A stretch of DNA of 8,819 nt from an uncultured Bacteroidales bacterium (GTDB lineage: Bacteria; Bacteroidota; Bacteroidia; Bacteroidales; Muribaculaceae): the NCBI GenBank assembly GCA_900554845.1, contig USIY01000078.1:1-8819 (forward strand), read 5' to 3'. A program made the translations under genes and the position numbers. Of this stretch, positions 1 to 5,741 are shown one piece after another (the stretch's first letter is position 1; every line of letters begins with the position of its first letter). The notes under the pieces are model-generated. The model searched no databases. It worked only from the letters and a program-made list of their open reading frames with translations, and was not told where the DNA came from.

Positions 1-310
1 GGTCAACGGCAAGGAACTGGCCAACGCATATTCCGAGCTTAACGATCCCATCGACCAGTACGAGCGTTTCGTGGAGCAGATGAAGCTGGCCGACAAGGGT
101 GATGACGAGGCCATGGTGATTGACGCGGACTTCATCCGCGCGCTTGAGTACGGAATGCCTCCCACATCAGGTATGGGTATCGGTATGGACCGTCTTGCAA
201 TGCTCATCACCGGACAGTCCACAATCCAGGAGGTGCTGCTTTTCCCGCAGATGCGTCCCGAAAAGCGTGACGGCGCGGGAGAAAGTCAGAAGGAGGAAAC
301 TAAAGAGTGA
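1..310 (+). CDS. lysS: Lysyl-tRNA synthetase, C-terminal end (5' truncated by the window)
   Basis: This is the last 102 residues of a class II lysyl-tRNA synthetase, the cytoplasmic enzyme that charges tRNA-Lys with lysine using ATP. The reading frame is open from base 2 and stops at TGA 308-310. The segment shows class II motif 3, GMGIGMDRLAMLITG followed by STIQEVLLFPQMRPE, where the Arg of DRL binds ATP in this family. The preceding stretch (NDPIDQYERF, then EALEYGMPPTSG-like DFIRALEYGMPP) is also typical of bacterial LysRS. After MRPE comes a short charged tail rich in Lys and Glu. gpsA begins 6 nt after the stop, which suggests co-transcription and possibly translational coupling. The order lysS-gpsA-pgi is one I recall from Bacteroides genomes. 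The identification is secure; only the N-terminal part is missing. Confidence 0.95.
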   Translation, partial: VNGKELANAYSELNDPIDQYERFVEQMKLADKGDDEAMVIDADFIRALEYGMPPTSGMGIGMDRLAMLITGQSTIQEVLLFPQMRPEKRDGAGESQKEETKE

Positions 311-316
311 CCGCCC

Positions 317-1318
317 ATGAATACAATGGGTAAAGTCGCGGTCATAGGCAGCGGCAGTTGGGCCACGGCGTTGGCCAAGCTGCTGCTGGCAAACTGTGAC
401 CGCATCGGATGGTATTTCCATCGTCAGGAACGCATTGACGAGTTTATCCGTTACGGGCATAATCCGACGTATCTTACCGATGTGGAGTTCGACCCCCTCA
501 GAATTGATTTCTCCGCGGACATCAACGTCGTATGCCGTGACGCGGATACGTTGCTGATAGTCACTCCCTCGCCCTATTTGCCCGAGACGCTGGATCTGAT
601 CACCGAGGACATAAGCGAAAAGAACATAGTTTCGGCTGTCAAGGGAATGGTGGGCGACACCGATATGATAGTGACGGACTATATGAAGAACCGTTTCGGC
701 TGCCATGCGGACCGGCTGTTGGTAATAGGAGGGCCGTGCCATGCCGAAGAGGTGGCTTTGGACAGATTGTCGTATCTCACCATAGGGTGCCATGATCAGA
801 AACGTTGCGCGGACTTCGCTTCCTTAATAGCGGGAAACCGTATGCGTACCATCCTAAGCAATGATGTGGACGGCATTGAATATGCGGCTGTGCTGAAAAA
901 TGTCTATGCCATAGCGGCGGGAATAATTCACGGACAGAAAACCGGCGACAATTTCATTGCCATGACTGTGAGCAACGCTATCCGCGAGATGAGGCGGTTT
1001 GTGGATACAATCGCCCCTATGCCGGGTCGCGACATATGCCGTTCGGCTTATTTGGGGGATCTGTTGGTGACCTCCTACTCCAAATTCAGCCGTAACCATA
1101 ATTTCGGCTCCATGATCGGAAAGGGATACAGTGTGAAAACCGCCAAGATGGAAATGGAGATGGTGGCCGAGGGGTATTACGGCACCAAGTGCATCTACCG
1201 CATAAACCGCAACGGCCCGAAGGTGGATATGCCTATATTGGACGCGATGTACAGAATTCTGTATGAAAACGCTAACCCCAGGCATGCATTTGTGTCGGCG
1301 GTGGAGCGGTTTTCTTGA
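317..1318 (+). CDS. gpsA: NAD(P)H-dependent glycerol-3-phosphate dehydrogenase
   Basis: This 333-residue cytoplasmic enzyme reduces dihydroxyacetone phosphate to sn-glycerol-3-phosphate, the backbone for phospholipid synthesis. The N-terminal Rossmann fold starts at once with the dinucleotide-binding motif VIGSGSWATALAKLL (residues 9-23). Family landmarks follow: SAVKG (106-110, with Lys109), GGPCHAEEV (138-146), and LKNVYAIAAGI (193-203), whose Lys194 matches the catalytic lysine. The C-terminal helical domain has SAYLGDLLVTSYSKFSRNHNFG (243-264), a Bacteroidota-like form of the usual GLGDL..T..S..SRN..FG signature. Length is normal for the family. The ATG at 317 is used here; the ATG at 326 (MGKVAVIG) would also give a complete Rossmann motif and cannot be excluded. 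No terminator separates it from pgi. Confidence 0.95.
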   Translation: MNTMGKVAVIGSGSWATALAKLLLANCDRIGWYFHRQERIDEFIRYGHNPTYLTDVEFDPLRIDFSADINVVCRDADTLLIVTPSPYLPETLDLITEDISEKNIVSAVKGMVGDTDMIVTDYMKNRFGCHADRLLVIGGPCHAEEVALDRLSYLTIGCHDQKRCADFASLIAGNRMRTILSNDVDGIEYAAVLKNVYAIAAGIIHGQKTGDNFIAMTVSNAIREMRRFVDTIAPMPGRDICRSAYLGDLLVTSYSKFSRNHNFGSMIGKGYSVKTAKMEMEMVAEGYYGTKCIYRINRNGPKVDMPILDAMYRILYENANPRHAFVSAVERFS

Positions 1319-1330
1319 CTGACATCCCTA

Positions 1331-1338
1331 TATTTTTG
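1331..1338 (+). promoter_or_regulatory. Possible Bacteroidales -7 promoter element before pgi
   Basis: TATTTTTG matches the Bacteroides sigma-ABfr -7 consensus TAnnTTTG and lies 27 nt before the pgi start codon, just after the gpsA stop. No convincing TTTG -33 partner was found 19-21 nt upstream, so this may be only a weak internal promoter, with pgi otherwise read through from gpsA. Confidence 0.35.
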
Positions 1339-1365
1339 TTATTTATAATGTAAACCCAAAGTAAT

Positions 1366-2673
1366 ATGAAAAAAATTGAACTGAACATTCAGGATGCGAT
1401 TAATTTCGCTGAGAATGAGTATAAAGCGGCCGGCGAAGAAGCCGTCGCCGCTCTGAAAACCGTTGAGGACGGTACGGGCGCGGGTAATGATTTCCTTGGC
1501 TGGGTGCGACTGCCTGAGGAGACTCCCTCCGATCTGGTTGATTCCATCGAGGCTACGGCAAAACGTCTGCGCGAAAATTGCGAGTATGTGGTGTGTGTGG
1601 GCATCGGCGGTTCATATCTTGGCGCCAAGGCCGTCAACACCGCTCTGGAAAACAATTTTGACGCATATTATGCCCCCGCTCCGGGCAATCCTAAAGTCCT
1701 TTATGCCGGTCAGAACATCGGCGAGGAGTACACCGCCCAGCTGGAGCAGCTGCTCACCGGCAAGCGTTTCGGCATCATCGTTATCTCCAAGTCGGGAACC
1801 ACAACCGAACCGGCTATAGCTTTCCGTATCCTCAAGGAACTTCTCGAGAAGCAAGTCGGCAAGGAGGAGGCCAAGAAACTGATCGTGGCCATCACCGACG
1901 CACGCAAGGGAGCTTTGCGCACAATGGCGGACAACGAAGGCTACGAGACATACGTGATTCCTGACAATGTCGGCGGCCGTTTCTCAGTGCTGACTCCTGT
2001 AGGACTGCTTCCCATAGCCGTGGACGGTCATGACATCAAGGCGTTGCTGAAGGGTGCCGTGGACATGGAGCATGCCACGACGGCTACCGATGATTCGAAT
2101 CTGTCGCTTGTATACGCCCGTATGCGCAATGCTCTGTACCGTGCCGGCAAGAAGACCGAGATTCTGGTGAATTTCGATCCTCGTCTGCATTATGTTTCGG
2201 AATGGTGGAAGCAGCTCTACGGCGAGAGCGAGGGTAAGGACGGCAAAGGCATTTTCCCCGCAAGTGTGGATTTCACCACCGACCTTCATTCCATGGGACA
2301 GTGGATACAGGACGGCGAACGCACCATCTTCGAGACTGTGATCTCCGTTGCAAATGTAAGTCTGGAGCGCCGCATTCCCGAGGACAAGGAGAATCTGGAC
2401 GGCCTCAACTATTTGGCCGGCAAGCGTATCGACGAGGTCAACAAGATGGCTGAGCTCGGCACGAAGATGGCTCACGTGGACGGCAATGTGCCCAACATGC
2501 GCGTGGAGATCGAGAAGATCGACGAGTACAATCTGGGTCAGCTGATCTACTTCTTCGAGAAGGCCTGTGGCATCAGCGGGTATATGCTGGATGTGAATCC
2601 ATTCAACCAGCCTGGCGTAGAGGCTTACAAGTCGAATATGTTCCGCCTTCTCAAGAAACCGGGTTATTGCTGA
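1366..2673 (+). CDS. pgi: Glucose-6-phosphate isomerase
   Basis: Pgi interconverts glucose-6-phosphate and fructose-6-phosphate in glycolysis and gluconeogenesis, in the cytoplasm. At 435 residues it belongs to the short bacterial class, like that of Bacillus, rather than the approximately 550-residue enterobacterial type. Two SIS sugar-isomerase folds are visible: the first around VCVGIGGSYLGAKAV (76-90) and ISKSGTTTEPAI (140-151), the second leading to the C-terminus. Both classical signatures are present: NVGGRFSVLTPVGLLP (201-216) and NPFNQPGVEAYKSNMF (411-426). By recollected alignment with the Bacillus enzyme, catalytic residues are Glu287 in YGESEGKDGKG, His308 in DLHSMGQ and Lys422 in VEAYK, all with the same offset. 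ATG 1366 is preceded by an AT-rich leader with no clear Shine-Dalgarno sequence, as is normal in Bacteroidota. A strong terminator follows. Confidence 0.96.
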   Translation: MKKIELNIQDAINFAENEYKAAGEEAVAALKTVEDGTGAGNDFLGWVRLPEETPSDLVDSIEATAKRLRENCEYVVCVGIGGSYLGAKAVNTALENNFDAYYAPAPGNPKVLYAGQNIGEEYTAQLEQLLTGKRFGIIVISKSGTTTEPAIAFRILKELLEKQVGKEEAKKLIVAITDARKGALRTMADNEGYETYVIPDNVGGRFSVLTPVGLLPIAVDGHDIKALLKGAVDMEHATTATDDSNLSLVYARMRNALYRAGKKTEILVNFDPRLHYVSEWWKQLYGESEGKDGKGIFPASVDFTTDLHSMGQWIQDGERTIFETVISVANVSLERRIPEDKENLDGLNYLAGKRIDEVNKMAELGTKMAHVDGNVPNMRVEIEKIDEYNLGQLIYFFEKACGISGYMLDVNPFNQPGVEAYKSNMFRLLKKPGYC

Positions 2674-2699
2674 TTCGTAGTGGAATGAACGTAAAAATC

Positions 2700-2731
2700 A
2701 GGGAATCGCTCAGGCGATTCCCTATTTTTTT
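2700..2731 (+). terminator. Rho-independent terminator of pgi
   Basis: A perfect 10-bp stem, AGGGAATCGC (2700-2709) pairing with GCGATTCCCT (2714-2723), closes a TCAG tetraloop and is followed by A and seven T residues. It lies 27 nt after the pgi stop and probably ends the lysS-gpsA-pgi transcript. Confidence 0.92.
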
Positions 2732-2756
2732 GTGATATGATTCAACTTTTGGCCGT

Positions 2757-2764
2757 TATGTTTG
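2757..2764 (+). promoter_or_regulatory. Possible -7 promoter element of the META lipoprotein gene
   Basis: TATGTTTG is an exact TAnnTTTG match located 30 nt before ATG 2795, downstream of the pgi terminator, so an independent promoter is expected here. The nearest TTTG (2729-2732, in the terminator T-tract) is 24 nt upstream, a little farther than the usual 19-21 nt, so the -33 assignment is uncertain. Confidence 0.45.
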
Positions 2765-2794
2765 TCTTTTATTTAGGTGATAAATAAAATTACT

Positions 2795-3565
2795 ATGAAC
2801 AAGACATTGACATTTATGTGTGCCGCAGCCTTGATGCTTACCCTGGGCGGCTGCAGCAGTTATAAGACGATCGACATGGCCGGTTTGGCCGGTAAATGGA
2901 ATGTGATTTCGATAAACGGCCAAAAAGTGAATCCTGCGTCCGGCGAGACAGCTCCTTATGTGGCGTTCGACGTACAGAATGGCCGTATGACTGCCAACGG
3001 AGGGTGCAATCAACTTATGTGCAGCTTTAATAAGAATCTTCCGGCAGGAACGTTGAATTTCAGTCGCGTCGCGGGGACGATGATGGCGTGTCCCGATATG
3101 TCCACGGAAGACAGCATGAAATTGGCGTTGGAGAACACCACCGGTTACCGTGGGTTGAAAAACGGGGAAGTGCAGCTCCTTTGCGGCAATGCCGCGGTCA
3201 TGACCTTGCGCAAGGGATATCAGGATTACTCCCTCAGCACCCTTGAGGGGAAATGGACAATACGTGAGCTTGACGGCAAGGAAGTGAAGTCGACTGTGGA
3301 GAGTCCTCTGACTGTGACGTTTGATCAGAATGGCGGATACTTTTGTACAACAGGATGCAACAACATTCGCGGAGACTTCCGGACCAGCTATACGGCCATT
3401 ACCTTCGGCGACGGAATGTCCACTCGTATGGCATGTCCCGACATGACGATTGAACAGACCCTTCAGACCGTTCTTCCCAAGATAGTCTCGTACGGCCGTA
3501 CGGCCGACGGCGGTCTCGCTTTCTATTCTGCCGACAACGAGATGCTGATGAAGCTAAATCGGTAA
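2795..3565 (+). CDS. Lipoprotein with two tandem META (HslJ-like) domains
   Basis: A 256-residue predicted envelope lipoprotein. The N-terminus MNKTLTFMCAAALMLTLGGC is a signal peptide ending in the lipobox LGGC, so Cys20 would be lipidated. Two repeats of the META/HslJ fold follow. Domain 1 (about 30-140) has LAGKWNVISINGQKV, GGCNQL and MMACPDM; domain 2 (about 149-256) has LEGKWTIRELDGKEV, TGCNNIRGDF and TRMACPDM. Each domain keeps one Cys in GCN (71, 188) and one in ACPDM (99, 214), which could pair as a disulfide. META domains occur in HslJ, a heat-shock protein linked to novobiocin resistance in E. coli, but their molecular function is unclear, so none is assigned here. ATG 2795 is chosen over an in-frame GTG at 2777 because it starts the signal peptide directly. 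The gene is probably monocistronic. Confidence 0.88.
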   Translation: MNKTLTFMCAAALMLTLGGCSSYKTIDMAGLAGKWNVISINGQKVNPASGETAPYVAFDVQNGRMTANGGCNQLMCSFNKNLPAGTLNFSRVAGTMMACPDMSTEDSMKLALENTTGYRGLKNGEVQLLCGNAAVMTLRKGYQDYSLSTLEGKWTIRELDGKEVKSTVESPLTVTFDQNGGYFCTTGCNNIRGDFRTSYTAITFGDGMSTRMACPDMTIEQTLQTVLPKIVSYGRTADGGLAFYSADNEMLMKLNR

Positions 3566-3590
3566 TAAAGGCCCTTTTTCACAATATTAA

Positions 3591-3624
3591 AAAACGCCGA
3601 GGCATGCTTGTGCTCCGGCGTTTT
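3591..3624 (+). terminator. Hairpin terminator after the META lipoprotein gene
   Basis: AAAACGCCG (3591-3599) pairs with CGGCGTTTT (3616-3624) around a 16-nt loop region. The GC core flanked by A and T runs is the form of an intrinsic terminator that could work in both directions. It lies 25 nt past the stop codon and isolates this gene from recA. Confidence 0.7.
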
Positions 3625-3704
3625 CAGTTTTGAGGGTCATATTCGCGGACTGCAAACTTCAGGCAGTGGATTATGATTATTTAAGGATAAAATATTCTTG
3701 AAAA

Positions 3705-3736
3705 TTAGGTATCGGAAAGTTTTTGTTGTAACTTTG
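3705..3736 (+). promoter_or_regulatory. Putative Bacteroidales-type recA promoter
   Basis: TAACTTTG (3729-3736) is an exact match to the -7 consensus TAnnTTTG. TTAG (3705-3708), one mismatch from the -33 TTTG, lies 20 nt upstream, the preferred spacing. The start of transcription would be near 3743, leaving an AT-rich leader of about 33 nt before the ATG at 3776. I saw no convincing LexA-type operator. Confidence 0.6.
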
Positions 3737-3775
3737 TGAACAGAATATTAACTGAAAATCAATTATACATAACAT

Positions 3776-4990
3776 ATGGCGGAAAAGAAGAAAAAAACAA
3801 CGGCAGACAAGGCAGCAGATACAGGCAACGACCGTGCGGCGAAGCTTAAAGCCCTGGGGGTGACTATGCAGCATCTTGAGAAAGACTTCGGTTCGGGCAC
3901 GGTGATGTGTCTGGGTGATGATAAAGTTCAGGATGTGGAGGTAATATCCACAGGCTCGCTTGGTCTGGATTATGCTTTGGGCGTGGGGGGACTTCCCCGT
4001 GGTCGTATAACTGAAATATATGGGCCGGAATCGTCCGGTAAGACCACATTGGCCATTCATGTCATAGCCGAGGCTCAGAAAGCGGGAGGCATATGTGCCA
4101 TTATTGACGCTGAGCATGCTTTCGACCGTTTTTACGCCGAACAGCTTGGTGTGGATGTCAACAGTCTGTGGATAGCGCAACCCGACAACGGCGAGCAGGC
4201 ATTGGACATTGCGGAGCAACTTATAAATTCCGGAGCCATCGACGTGTTGGTTGTGGATTCTGTGGCTGCGTTGACTCCTAAGGCTGAAATTGAGGGCGAG
4301 ATGGGCGACAAGAATGTAGGTCTGCATGCACGCCTCATGTCGCAGGCTATGCGTAAGCTTACCGGCACGATTTCCCGTACTCGTACATGTTGTATTTTTA
4401 TTAATCAGATCCGTGAGAAAATCGGTGTTATGTTCGGCAATCCGGAAGTCACCACCGGCGGAAATGCTTTGAAGTTCTATAGTTCCGTACGTATAGAGAT
4501 ACGTCCGGCCACAGTCATCAAGAAGGACGATACCCCGATAGGGCGTCTTGCAAAAGTAAAGGTGGTGAAGAACAAAGTGGCTCCCCCGTTTATGAAAGCT
4601 GAGTTCGACATTATGTTCGGAGAGGGTATAAGCCGTTCCGGCGAGATTGTGGATCTTGGAGTGGAACACGGGGTTATCAAGAAATCCGGAGCATGGTTCA
4701 GCTATAACGGCACAAAGCTGGGTCAGGGTCGAGACGCCGTGAAGAATGTGATTGCGGAGAATCCTGAACTTGCTGAGGAATTGGCCGGAAAGATCATGGA
4801 AGTGATGAAAGCCAAACGCGATGAAAAGCGTAAACCCGCAAATCCATTCCTGCCCGGGAAGGATGCGAAACGCATACCTGCTGAAGATTTGGACGAGAGC
4901 AACGACGGATTCCTGTCCAACAATGATTCCGATGCCGGTAATGATTCGGACCTGTTCGGCGATGAATTCGACATTGACATAGACAGTTGA
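3776..4990 (+). CDS. recA: Recombinase A
   Basis: RecA forms ATP-dependent filaments on single-stranded DNA, pairs homologous strands, and in many bacteria activates LexA self-cleavage. The 404-residue product has the Walker A motif GPESSGKT (83-90), the catalytic glutamate in DAEHAFD (Glu113, matching E. coli Glu96), Walker B IDVLVVDS (155-162), loop L1 around EIEGEMGDKNVGL (171-183), and loop L2 with FINQIREKIGVMFGNPEVTTGGNALKF spread over 208-234. KVVKNKVAPPF and GEGISRSGEIVDLG mark the end of the core. It is about 50 residues longer than E. coli RecA. The extra length is a Lys-rich N-terminal extension (MAEKKKKTTADK) and a long C-terminal tail, about 370-404, rich in Asp, Glu, Ser and Asn. 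DAEHAFDRFYA is the form I associate with Bacteroidota RecA. It is transcribed alone, between two terminators. Confidence 0.98.
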   Translation: MAEKKKKTTADKAADTGNDRAAKLKALGVTMQHLEKDFGSGTVMCLGDDKVQDVEVISTGSLGLDYALGVGGLPRGRITEIYGPESSGKTTLAIHVIAEAQKAGGICAIIDAEHAFDRFYAEQLGVDVNSLWIAQPDNGEQALDIAEQLINSGAIDVLVVDSVAALTPKAEIEGEMGDKNVGLHARLMSQAMRKLTGTISRTRTCCIFINQIREKIGVMFGNPEVTTGGNALKFYSSVRIEIRPATVIKKDDTPIGRLAKVKVVKNKVAPPFMKAEFDIMFGEGISRSGEIVDLGVEHGVIKKSGAWFSYNGTKLGQGRDAVKNVIAENPELAEELAGKIMEVMKAKRDEKRKPANPFLPGKDAKRIPAEDLDESNDGFLSNNDSDAGNDSDLFGDEFDIDIDS

Positions 4991-5014
4991 CCAATCTATA
5001 AGTTCAGTAATATA

Positions 5015-5052
5015 AAAACGTGGATGTCTCTGAACAGGGGCATCCACGTTTT
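5015..5052. terminator. Bidirectional terminator between recA and the rubredoxin gene
   Basis: AAAACGTGGATG (5015-5026) pairs perfectly with CATCCACGTTTT (5041-5052). The stem extends inward by four pairs, one of them G-U and another U-G, to a six-base loop TGAACA. A runs and T runs on the two sides allow termination on both strands, which fits its place between two convergent genes. Confidence 0.88.
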
Positions 5053-5104
5053 CCTGTAAATTATGGCGGTTTACAATTAGGCCGCTCATAATCCGAATTA
5101 CTTA

Positions 5105-5266
5105 TTATTCCACCGGTGCAAACTGATCTTTTCCGACACCGCACACCGGACATACCCAATCATCGGGAAGATCAGCAAATGCCACACCCGGTGCGATTCC
5201 GCCGTCAGGATCACCTACCGCGGGGTCATAAACCCAGTCGCATACTTCGCAAACATACTTTTCCAT
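5105..5266 (-). CDS. Rubredoxin
   Basis: A 53-residue rubredoxin, a small cytoplasmic one-electron carrier with a single iron bound by four cysteines. Translating the minus strand from ATG 5266-5264 to TAA 5107-5105 gives MEKYVCEVCDWVYDPAVGDP at the N-terminus and DDWVCPVCGVGKDQFAPVE at the C-terminus. The iron ligands are Cys6, Cys9, Cys39 and Cys42 in two CxxC knuckles. The family-typical YDP, GDPDGGIAPG and F.DLPDDW.CP segments are all present, and the length matches the family. The first knuckle reads CEVCDW, with Asp where many rubredoxins have Gly; the second, CPVCG, is canonical. AAGGA lies just before the ATG. In anaerobes, rubredoxins typically pass electrons to rubrerythrin or superoxide reductase during oxidative stress, but no partner gene lies nearby. 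A second in-frame TAA follows the first. Confidence 0.96.
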   Translation of the reverse strand: MEKYVCEVCDWVYDPAVGDPDGGIAPGVAFADLPDDWVCPVCGVGKDQFAPVE

Positions 5267-5298
5267 ATTCCTTGAGTTTTTATGAATTCATCAAAAGC

Positions 5299-5333
5299 AA
5301 AACGTATGGACGCATGAATTTGTTCATGACAAA
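5299..5333 (-). promoter_or_regulatory. Possible rubredoxin promoter with an internal dyad
   Basis: On the minus strand a TTTG (5333-5330) is followed 23 nt later by TACGTTTT (5306-5299), one base off TAnnTTTG. The spacing is slightly long. Between them lies a perfect dyad, CATGAA (5313-5318) and TTCATG (5323-5328), separated by TTTG, which could be a regulator site. Confidence 0.3.
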
Positions 5334-5402
5334 TGAAAAATGATCCGCCGCAAGAGCCAGGGCAAAAGGGGGCCCCTAAATGGCAAACATACCGACAAAG
5401 GG

Positions 5403-5436
5403 ACAAACAAGGCTGAAGCCTTACGCACCAACAAAC
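5403..5436 (+). repeat. REP-like 34-bp repeat, copy 1
   Basis: The palindromic core AAGGCTGAAGCCTT (5409-5422, 6-bp arms around GA) is flanked by ACAAAC hexamers on both outer edges, with ACGCAC directly after the core. It matches copy 2 in inverted orientation at 31 of 34 positions and copy 3 in direct orientation at 29 of 34. It lies 305 nt before the transposase start. Confidence 0.85.
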
Positions 5437-5470
5437 AGCTCCGCATACTCCTCCAGCACCCCTACGCTTC

Positions 5471-5530
5471 ATCCGGCTCCTCATCCGGCTTTCAATCCGG
5501 CTCCTCATCCGGCTTTCAATCCGGCTTCGA
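5471..5530. repeat. 12-nt tandem minisatellite, five units
   Basis: The unit begins with ATCCGGCT and alternates in its last four bases: CTC(C) and TTCA types. Units start at 5471, 5483, 5495, 5507 and 5519; units 1 and 3 are identical, as are units 2 and 4, so the array is also two exact 24-bp copies. A degenerate sixth unit (TATCGGCTCGGC) follows at 5531-5542. The 12-nt period keeps all frames open through the array. It lies between REP-like copies 1 and 2. Confidence 0.9.
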
Positions 5531-5666
5531 TATCGGCTCGGCAGGCGGCTGCGAGGGGATGCCTGTCGGTGATTTTTATATCGAGGGAAAGAAAATGCCC
5601 ATCTGGTTGAAATAATCGGAGCGTCAGCCCGTTAATAAGATAATCACGAATAAAATAATCTCGGCA

Positions 5667-5700
5667 GTTTGTATGTGCGCAAGGCTTCAGCCTTGTTTGT
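5667..5700 (-). repeat. REP-like 34-bp repeat, copy 2 (inverted), left of the transposase
   Basis: The core AAGGCTTCAGCCTT (5681-5694) is the reverse complement of the copy 1 core. GTGCGC precedes it and GTTTGT lies at both edges (5667-5672 and 5695-5700). With copy 3 it forms an inverted pair that brackets the transposase gene, whose ATG is 41 nt to the right. Confidence 0.87.
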
Positions 5701-5741
5701 AAAATATCCGCCGCGATCAGAACCTGAATATCCTATTGCTC

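Larger units (their letters stand above)
5267..5741. other. 475-nt gene-free region with repeats, between rubredoxin and transposase genes
   Basis: The region holds the rubredoxin promoter area (to about 5340), one REP-like repeat (5403-5436), a 12-nt minisatellite (5471-5530) and a second REP-like repeat in the opposite orientation (5667-5700). I see no supported gene or RNA. An open frame at 5340-5615 exists, but its middle is only translated minisatellite and its start lacks support. The stretch 5543-5666 shows nothing I can interpret. Confidence 0.7.

Noticed and set aside
290..296. AAGGAGG as a Shine-Dalgarno sequence for gpsA
   Set aside because: It ends 20 nt before the ATG at 317, too far to position a ribosome, and simply encodes Lys-Glu-Glu in the lysS tail. 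Bacteroidota rarely use strong Shine-Dalgarno sites.
167..793. Minus-strand open frame of 208 codons across the lysS/gpsA junction
   Set aside because: It is antisense to two well-identified genes and shows no recognisable protein features.
2777..2794. GTG at 2777 as the start of the META lipoprotein
   Set aside because: It would put six extra residues before an already complete lipoprotein signal peptide. ATG 2795 gives a normal Met-Asn-Lys start.
3647..3668. CTGC-N9-GCAG dyad upstream of recA as a LexA operator
   Set aside because: The half-sites are only 4 bp, it lies upstream of the likely -33 element, and no LexA motif for this lineage is known to me that it matches.
3677..5089. A 470-codon open frame on the minus strand opposite recA
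   Set aside because: It is wholly antisense to a clearly real recA, its translation shows no domain pattern, and it runs through the terminator. Long antisense frames arise from codon bias.
5471..5542. CRISPR-like array
   Set aside because: The 12-nt units are directly adjacent, with no spacers, and there are no cas genes nearby. It is a minisatellite.
5340..5615. A 91-codon open frame on the plus strand through the minisatellite
   Set aside because: Its content is translated REP-like repeat and 12-nt repeat (SGSSSGFQ-type), with no recognisable domain or start signal. Several frames are open across the array because its period is a multiple of three.
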